From an uncultured Pseudomonadota bacterium (GTDB taxonomy: Bacteria > Pseudomonadota > Gammaproteobacteria > Methylococcales > Methylomonadaceae), in the NCBI GenBank assembly GCA_903889445.1, contig CAISXF010000005.1:247557-311556 (forward strand): a stretch of 64,000 nt of DNA, written 5' to 3'. Below, piece after piece: positions 58,823-64,000 of this stretch. The notes beneath the pieces are model-generated. The model searched no databases. It saw only the letters and a program-made list of their open reading frames with translations, and was not told the origin of the DNA. The position numbers were made by a program, and so were the translations under genes. Position 1 is the stretch's first letter, and the number at the start of each line of letters is the position of its first letter.

Positions 58823-61330
58823 ATGCCATTTAGAGTTTTTAAAACCAGTAAACCCAGCTCAAACATTACATCTTTGCCTGATTTAGGCATGGATGAATAC
58901 CATATTGAAAACGATTTTAAGCGTTATTATGGACATCGATTAGGGCGCGACGCGAGTTGCCGTTCGCCACATTATGCGTATGAAGCGTTGTCGTTGGCGA
59001 TTAGTGATCGCCTGGTCGAACGCTGGAAACGCACTTACACCACTTACAAAGAACAAGATTGTCGTCGTACTTCCTATTTGTCGATGGAATTTTTAATGGG
59101 GCGAGCGTTAAGTAATGCCATGTTAAATTTAAATCTGGATAAAGTGGTGGCAAATGCCATGTACGATTTGGGTTTGGATTTGGAAGAATTGGTCGAAAGT
59201 GAACCCGATGCAGGTTTGGGGAATGGCGGTTTGGGTCGTTTAGCGGCGTGTTTTATTGACAGTTGTGCGACATTGCAATTACCCGTGACGGGTTACGGAT
59301 TACGTTACGAATACGGTATGTTCACGCAAGCGATTATCGATGGTGAACAAATTGAAAAACCCGATCATTGGTTGCGTAACGGTAACGTGTGGGAAATTGA
59401 ACGTGCGGAATATGTGCAACGTGTGAAATTTGGTGGACGAACAGAAATTCACACAGATGAAAAAGGACACCGCAAAGTCTGCTGGGTGGATACACACGAT
59501 ATTCTCGCCGTGCCTTTCGACACGCCGATTCCAGGCTATCAAAATGGCACCGTCAACACCTTGCGTTTGTGGAAAGCTACCGCAACCGAAGAATTCGATT
59601 TACAAGAATTCAATGCTGGTGATTATGCGGAATCGGTAGCTTCAAAAAATACCGCTGAAAATATCACGATGGTGCTGTATCCGAATGACACCAGCGAAAA
59701 CGGTAAAGCGTTGCGTTTACGTCAGCAGTATTTGTTGGCTTCGGCGAGTTTGCAAGACGTGATTTCAACGTGGGTCGGACGACACGGCAATAATTTCAAA
59801 GAATTCGCGGCAAAAAATTGTTTCCAACTTAACGACACGCATCCGAGTGTTTCCGTGGCGGAGTTAATGCGTTTGTTGCTCGATGTTTATGGTTTGTCGT
59901 GGAATGAAGCCTGGGAAATTACCAGCCATACGATGGCGTACACCAATCACACATTATTACCTGAAGCCTTAGAACGCTGGTCGGTCGGTTTATTCCAAGA
60001 ATTGTTGCCCCGTTTGATGGAAATTATTTTTGAAATCAATATGCACTTCATGTCACAAGTTTCTGCACATTGGCCAGGCGATAAAGATCGTTTGACACGC
60101 ATGTCAATTATTGAAGAAGGCAATGGCGGGCAGTATGTGCGAATGGCGTATTTAGCGATTGTCGGCAGTTATTCGGTGAATGGCGTAGCAGCATTGCATT
60201 CAAAATTATTGCAACAAGGTTTGTTCCGTGATTTTTACGAACTCACGCCTGCGAAATTTAACAATAAAACGAATGGCGTGACACCGCGTCGTTGGTTGGC
60301 GGCGTGTAATCCTGAACTTGCTGCCTTGATTACCGAAACGATTGGTGCGGGTTGGATTACCGATTTATCGCAATTGCAATTGCTCGTGCCACACGCTGAA
60401 GACAAAATTTTCCGCGATAAATGGGCGACTTTGAAACAAGACGCTAAACAAAAATTGATTGATTACAAACGCCAAGAACACGACGTGGATTTCAATGTGA
60501 ACGCGATGTTTGACGTGCAAGTGAAACGGATTCACGAATACAAACGCCAATTGCTGAACGTGCTGCACGTTATTCATTTGTATGATCGTATCAAACGTGG
60601 CGACACCGTGAATTGGGTGGATCGTTGCGTGTTAATCGGCGGAAAGGCTGCGCCAGGTTATTACATGGCGAAACGCATTATCAAATTGATTAACAACGTC
60701 GGTCATGTGATTAACTCTGATCCCGATGTTGGTGGCAAATTGAAATTGATTTTCTTGCCGAATTATCGCGTGTCGGCAATGGAAAAAATTTGTCCAGGGG
60801 CGGATTTATCAGAGCAAATTTCAACCGCAGGCAAAGAAGCGTCTGGAACAGGCAACATGAAATTCATGATGAATGGCGCGTTGACGATTGGCACATTAGA
60901 CGGCGCAAATATTGAAATGCGTGAAGAAGTGGGTGATGAAAATTTCTTCTTATTTGGTTTAACGGAAGAAGAAGTGCAAGCTCTGAATCACAATTACAAT
61001 CCGCAGTCGTACATTGACGCAGACGTTGATTTGCAACGCGCGTTGAATTTGTTGGAATGCGGACATTTCAACCAGTTTGAGCCGAACATTTTTGATGACA
61101 TTATCAATTCTGTGAAAAGTCCGAACGATGCGTGGAAAACGTTGGCGGATTTCCGTAGCTTTTTAGACGCACAAGGTCGCGTTGAAGAAGCGTATCGAGA
61201 TAAAGATCGCTGGACGAAAATGAGTATTCTCAATTGTGCCGCAAGTGGTAAATTTTCTACAGATCGCACAATTTCTGAATACAACAAAGACATTTGGAAA
61301 TTAACACCCGTGCAAATCGATAATTTCTGA
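58823..61330 (+). CDS. glgP: glycogen/alpha-glucan phosphorylase
   Basis: PLP-dependent GT35 enzyme releasing glucose-1-phosphate from alpha-1,4-glucan. N-terminal [13 protein letters not shown] and [18 protein letters not shown]; the PLP-binding Lys is in [27 protein letters not shown]. 835 residues from ATG 58823, normal. The frame also permits a GTG start at 58811; neither has a clear Shine-Dalgarno. trmL follows after one base. Confidence 0.95.
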   Translation: MPFRVFKTSKPSSNITSLPDLGMDEYHIENDFKRYYGHRLGRDASCRSPHYAYEALSLAISDRLVERWKRTYTTYKEQDCRRTSYLSMEFLMGRALSNAMLNLNLDKVVANAMYDLGLDLEELVESEPDAGLGNGGLGRLAACFIDSCATLQLPVTGYGLRYEYGMFTQAIIDGEQIEKPDHWLRNGNVWEIERAEYVQRVKFGGRTEIHTDEKGHRKVCWVDTHDILAVPFDTPIPGYQNGTVNTLRLWKATATEEFDLQEFNAGDYAESVASKNTAENITMVLYPNDTSENGKALRLRQQYLLASASLQDVISTWVGRHGNNFKEFAAKNCFQLNDTHPSVSVAELMRLLLDVYGLSWNEAWEITSHTMAYTNHTLLPEALERWSVGLFQELLPRLMEIIFEINMHFMSQVSAHWPGDKDRLTRMSIIEEGNGGQYVRMAYLAIVGSYSVNGVAALHSKLLQQGLFRDFYELTPAKFNNKTNGVTPRRWLAACNPELAALITETIGAGWITDLSQLQLLVPHAEDKIFRDKWATLKQDAKQKLIDYKRQEHDVDFNVNAMFDVQVKRIHEYKRQLLNVLHVIHLYDRIKRGDTVNWVDRCVLIGGKAAPGYYMAKRIIKLINNVGHVINSDPDVGGKLKLIFLPNYRVSAMEKICPGADLSEQISTAGKEASGTGNMKFMMNGALTIGTLDGANIEMREEVGDENFFLFGLTEEEVQALNHNYNPQSYIDADVDLQRALNLLECGHFNQFEPNIFDDIINSVKSPNDAWKTLADFRSFLDAQGRVEEAYRDKDRWTKMSILNCAASGKFSTDRTISEYNKDIWKLTPVQIDNF

Positions 61331-61331
61331 T

Positions 61332-61799
61332 ATGTTTCATATTGTTCTTTTTGAGCCAGAAATTCCGGCTAATACGGGCAATATCATCCGATTATGTGCA
61401 AATGCAGGGATGCAATTGCACTTAATTAAGCCGTTAGGGTTTGATTTAGATGATAAAAAATTACGTCGGGCGGGGTTGGATTATCACGAATGGGTGGCGG
61501 TTAAATTACATGAATCGTTTGCTGATTTTTTAACGAACGCTCAACCGTTACGTCTGTTTGCACTGACCACCAAAGGCAAAACCGCTTATGATTCGATAGA
61601 ATTTCAAGCGGGCGATGCGTTTTTATTTGGCCCCGAAACACGCGGTTTACCCGCCGATATTTTGCAAGAAATCGGCGAACGCTGTTTGTATTTGCCGATG
61701 CAACCCGATAGCCGCAGTTTGAATTTATCCAATACTGTGGCGATTGTGTTGTATGAAGCATGGCGACAAGCTGAATTTCTGGGCGCGACAATTAAATAA
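61332..61799 (+). CDS. trmL: tRNA (cytidine/uridine-34 2'-O)-methyltransferase
   Basis: SPOUT-class methyltransferase that 2'-O-methylates the wobble base of tRNA-Leu. The fold's trefoil knot motifs are [19 protein letters not shown] at the start, [11 protein letters not shown], and [22 protein letters not shown] at the end. 155 residues, as in E. coli. It begins one base after the glgP stop, so cotranscription with glgP is likely. Confidence 0.95.
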   Translation: MFHIVLFEPEIPANTGNIIRLCANAGMQLHLIKPLGFDLDDKKLRRAGLDYHEWVAVKLHESFADFLTNAQPLRLFALTTKGKTAYDSIEFQAGDAFLFGPETRGLPADILQEIGERCLYLPMQPDSRSLNLSNTVAIVLYEAWRQAEFLGATIK

Positions 61800-61808
61800 A
61801 AACTCTTT

Positions 61809-62786
61809 TTAACCCGTCGCTGAATTTAGCGGTTTTTCTTGTGTTAATAACTGTTCAAGTTGTGGCGGTAAGGGCGCGGTAATTTTCATTACTTCGCCTG
61901 TTATTGGATGCGAAAACGTCAATGTTTTCGCGTGCAAAAACATTCGTTTATAACCTTTTTGTTTAAACGTTAAATTCAAATCGTCCCGCCCGTAACGTTC
62001 ATCACCAATAATTGGATGCCCCAAATGCACCGCGTGAACACGAATTTGGTGTGTTCGTCCCGTTTTCGGTGCAGCTTCCACCAGCGTTGAATCTTGAAAT
62101 GCAGTTAAACGTGTAAAAACCGTTTCAGCCGCTTTCCCCGCAGAACTAATCACCACCATTCGCTCACCACTTTTCGCGATATTTTTTAACAGTGGCGCGT
62201 TGACGACCAATTTTTTCTTTTTCCATTGTCCCGCCAGCAACGCCAAATACGTTTTATGGATTTGATTATCTCGAAAAATGGCGTGAAAAGCGCGTAAGGC
62301 ACTGCGTTTTTTGGCGATAATTAAACAGCCAGACGTGTCTTTATCCAAACGATGCACGAGTTCCAAAAAGTGCGCTTCAGGGCGCAATAAGCGCAAACCT
62401 TCAATAATGCCCGAACTCACGCCCGTGCCACCATGAACGGCAAATCCCGCTGGTTTATTCACGATTAAAAAACCGTCATCTTCGTACAAAATGCTGTGTT
62501 GCAGCGCGTCTTTTAAATTCGTCGGCACAAACACTTCTTCGCTACGTTCGGCAATTCGCACTGGCGGAATGCGTACAATATCGCCTGTGACCAATCGATA
62601 ATTCACTTCGACGCGCCCTTTATTAACGCGCACTTCGCCCTTTCGGACGATGCGATAAATCCGACTTTTCGGCACGCCTTTTAAGCGCGTGATTAAAAAA
62701 TTATCCAATCTCTGATCGTGATTTTCTTCGGTAATTTCAACGAAACTCACTGGATTAGCGGCAGTTTGATTTTGTTCTGAATTCAT
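61809..62786 (-). CDS. rluC: 23S rRNA pseudouridine synthase RluC-type
   Basis: RluA-family synthase that makes pseudouridines in 23S rRNA (positions 955, 2504 and 2580 in E. coli). An N-terminal S4 domain (RLDNFLITRLKGVPKSRIYRIVRKGEVRVN) precedes the catalytic domain, with Asp in VHRLDKDTSGCL and PKTGRTHQIRVH. 325 residues, close to E. coli RluC (319). It overlaps the PIG-L gene stop by four bases. Confidence 0.93.
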   Translation of the reverse strand: MNSEQNQTAANPVSFVEITEENHDQRLDNFLITRLKGVPKSRIYRIVRKGEVRVNKGRVEVNYRLVTGDIVRIPPVRIAERSEEVFVPTNLKDALQHSILYEDDGFLIVNKPAGFAVHGGTGVSSGIIEGLRLLRPEAHFLELVHRLDKDTSGCLIIAKKRSALRAFHAIFRDNQIHKTYLALLAGQWKKKKLVVNAPLLKNIAKSGERMVVISSAGKAAETVFTRLTAFQDSTLVEAAPKTGRTHQIRVHAVHLGHPIIGDERYGRDDLNLTFKQKGYKRMFLHAKTLTFSHPITGEVMKITAPLPPQLEQLLTQEKPLNSATG

Positions 62787-63820
62787 ATTCTTTGTCTACT
62801 TATTGGGAGTGAATCGAAATTTTTTCTGACGTGTTGCCACTGTTTGACCACGTTTTTGATGTCTTGGCTATCTGTCGTTTTTAAAAGTGTAAAGCATTCA
62901 TTGCGGCGAACGAATGCCTCTAAAAATGCGCCCATCGCTCGTTGCTGCGTTTGATATTGTGCCAACGTATTGTGTTTTAAATTCCGTTCCAATACGTTTA
63001 AATCAAAACAGGTACGAATGTGTCCACGAAGCGGTAAATCATCGGGCAAAAATAGCGGTTCATTACTCAAATTAAGCGGCGCATTCGCATCAGAACCAGA
63101 CGGCCAGCCATGTTGCCAATGAATCAAATAAGCGAGTAATCGTGGAGTAAAAGTCACGTTCGGAGGTTGTTCCAGCCAATCGTTAATTGCTAATAGCGTA
63201 AACATGCCTAAACCAGCATGGTCGGAATCATTTTCCATTACGTCGGGAAATACAATTAAAGTAGGTTGGGTTTCGTTGAGTATTTTAACGAGCCGATGAC
63301 GAAGATTCTTACCATCTTGAGCCACGCCTTTGTCCTCAGCTTCTCGATATGGAACATGACTAAAACCCGTGAATCCAGATTTATCTGGATTGGAACTATT
63401 CCAATGTGACACCAACATGGCATAAATAGAACCGTCCGAAAAACCCAACAAATCAACACGAATGGAGCCGTTACCTAAAACTCGAGCGGCGTGGCGTGAT
63501 TCCTCAAGTCGTTCTTCACCATATTTTAGAAAATCGGATGGTTTTAAATTTTTTCTCCCTAAATCACGTTGGATTGCTTCCACATACGCATCGCCCGCCG
63601 TCACCACGACTGAACGCACACTTCCGCCATTGGCAATAACACGATGTGCTAAACCTGCGGCACTCAGCGATTCATCGTCGGGATGCGGGGCTAAAATTAA
63701 CAATCGTTCACCGTGATTTACTTTGAACAGCTGTATGAACTCAGCGTGCAAACTAGGCGAAGTCATTATCAACGCGGTGATGACAAGCGTTGATAATTTA
63801 AAACTCGAATTCGATTTCAT
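62783..63820 (-). CDS. secreted PIG-L/LmbE-family deacetylase
   Basis: A 345-residue protein with a Sec signal peptide (TLVITALIMTSPSLHA, cleavage before EFIQL). The deacetylase domain has the zinc motif APHPDDESLSA and a distal His/Asp pair (ENDSDHAGLG). PIG-L enzymes remove acetyl groups from GlcNAc-containing molecules; a periplasmic substrate such as glycan is plausible but not proven. Its ATG overlaps the kup stop (ATGA) and its stop overlaps the rluC start, an unusual pairing of a periplasmic enzyme with an rRNA modifier. Confidence 0.85.
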   Translation of the reverse strand: MKSNSSFKLSTLVITALIMTSPSLHAEFIQLFKVNHGERLLILAPHPDDESLSAAGLAHRVIANGGSVRSVVVTAGDAYVEAIQRDLGRKNLKPSDFLKYGEERLEESRHAARVLGNGSIRVDLLGFSDGSIYAMLVSHWNSSNPDKSGFTGFSHVPYREAEDKGVAQDGKNLRHRLVKILNETQPTLIVFPDVMENDSDHAGLGMFTLLAINDWLEQPPNVTFTPRLLAYLIHWQHGWPSGSDANAPLNLSNEPLFLPDDLPLRGHIRTCFDLNVLERNLKHNTLAQYQTQQRAMGAFLEAFVRRNECFTLLKTTDSQDIKNVVKQWQHVRKNFDSLPISRQRI

Positions 63821-64000
63821 AACTCAACACGAACACCCAGCTCGATAACCTTTTCAACGGGAATTTTGAAAAAGCCAATTGCACTGCTCGCGTTGTGGAA
63901 TAAGAAAAGAAAAAGACCACGTCGCCACACGGGCATTTTGCTCCGTCGTTTGAACGTAATGTGTTCGTTGCCGACAAAAAATGACACATTATTTAAATCA
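63817..64000 (-). CDS. kup: Kup-family potassium uptake protein, C-terminal end only
   Basis: The last ~60 residues of a K+ transporter that runs off the window. The tail (MPVWRRGLFLFLFHNASSAIGFFKIP) and ending VIELGVRVEL match the cytosolic C-terminus of Kup, whose E. coli form ends with a similar FFKIPxxRVVELG motif. Stop is TGA at 63817-63819, overlapping the next ATG. Confidence 0.85.
   Translation of the reverse strand, partial: DLNNVSFFVGNEHITFKRRSKMPVWRRGLFLFLFHNASSAIGFFKIPVEKVIELGVRVEL

Overview
The window is chromosomal DNA of a low-GC gammaproteobacterium. The evidence is a near-canonical dcw cell-wall/division cluster with a DNPR-type (meso-DAP) MurE, LpxC (lipid A, so Gram-negative), the FabA/FabB unsaturated fatty-acid pair, Hfq-HflX, EttA, TtcA, CysZ, Fe-type SodB and an Entner-Doudoroff aldolase. 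REP-like palindromes and low GC fit Thiotrichales- or Methylococcales-like lineages, but this sequence alone does not fix genus or order.

Layout. (1) 1-6.5 kb: pheA, two tandem FapA/DUF342 paralogues and ettA. (2) 6.5-8.2 kb: an accessory gap holding a toxin-antitoxin pair whose toxin carries an in-frame TAG, a duplicated 38-bp leader, and an IS5-family insertion sequence whose transposase seems to lack its N-terminus. (3) 8.2-26.1 kb: the dcw cluster rsmH-ftsL-ftsI-murE-murF-mraY-murD-ftsW-murG-murC-(murB-ddl fusion)-ftsQ-ftsA-ftsZ-lpxC, mostly joined by ATGA-type overlaps; mraZ is absent at its usual first position. (4) 26-32.3 kb: an sdhA with no sdhBCD, tyrS, and a 1014-residue RTX/Calx-beta/VWA protein probably exported by a type I system. 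(5) 32.45-36.94 kb: a 4.4-kb prophage-like element in the 3' end of a tRNA-Met gene, flanked by a perfect 97-bp direct repeat. It carries CI- and Cro-like regulators, an O-like replication initiator, a DnaC-like loader, small ORFs, a membrane-anchored P-loop ATPase, and only the C-terminal tail of a tyrosine integrase fused to a lipoprotein signal. (6) 37-48.2 kb: ychF, mtnA, cysZ, hfq-hflX, sodB, then a compact operon CDGSH protein - CYTH protein - PLP decarboxylase - ATP-grasp protein - ridA - recG. (7) 48.2-64 kb: argB, gltA, eda, ttcA, a methyltransferase, fabB-fabA, a HAD phosphatase-sppA-membrane protein operon, a glycosyltransferase divergent from glgP-trmL, then rluC, a secreted PIG-L deacetylase and the C-terminus of kup.

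How the genes work together. The dcw block makes lipid-linked peptidoglycan precursor (MurE/F/D/G/C/B, Ddl, MraY) and the divisome (FtsL/I/W/Q/A/Z), leading into lipid A synthesis (LpxC). The most original material is: the MurB-Ddl fusion; palindromic repeats sitting in frame inside murG and the PLP decarboxylase; the stranded tRNA-Met element; and the decarboxylase/ATP-grasp operon, which looks like a small amine-to-amide pathway of unknown product.
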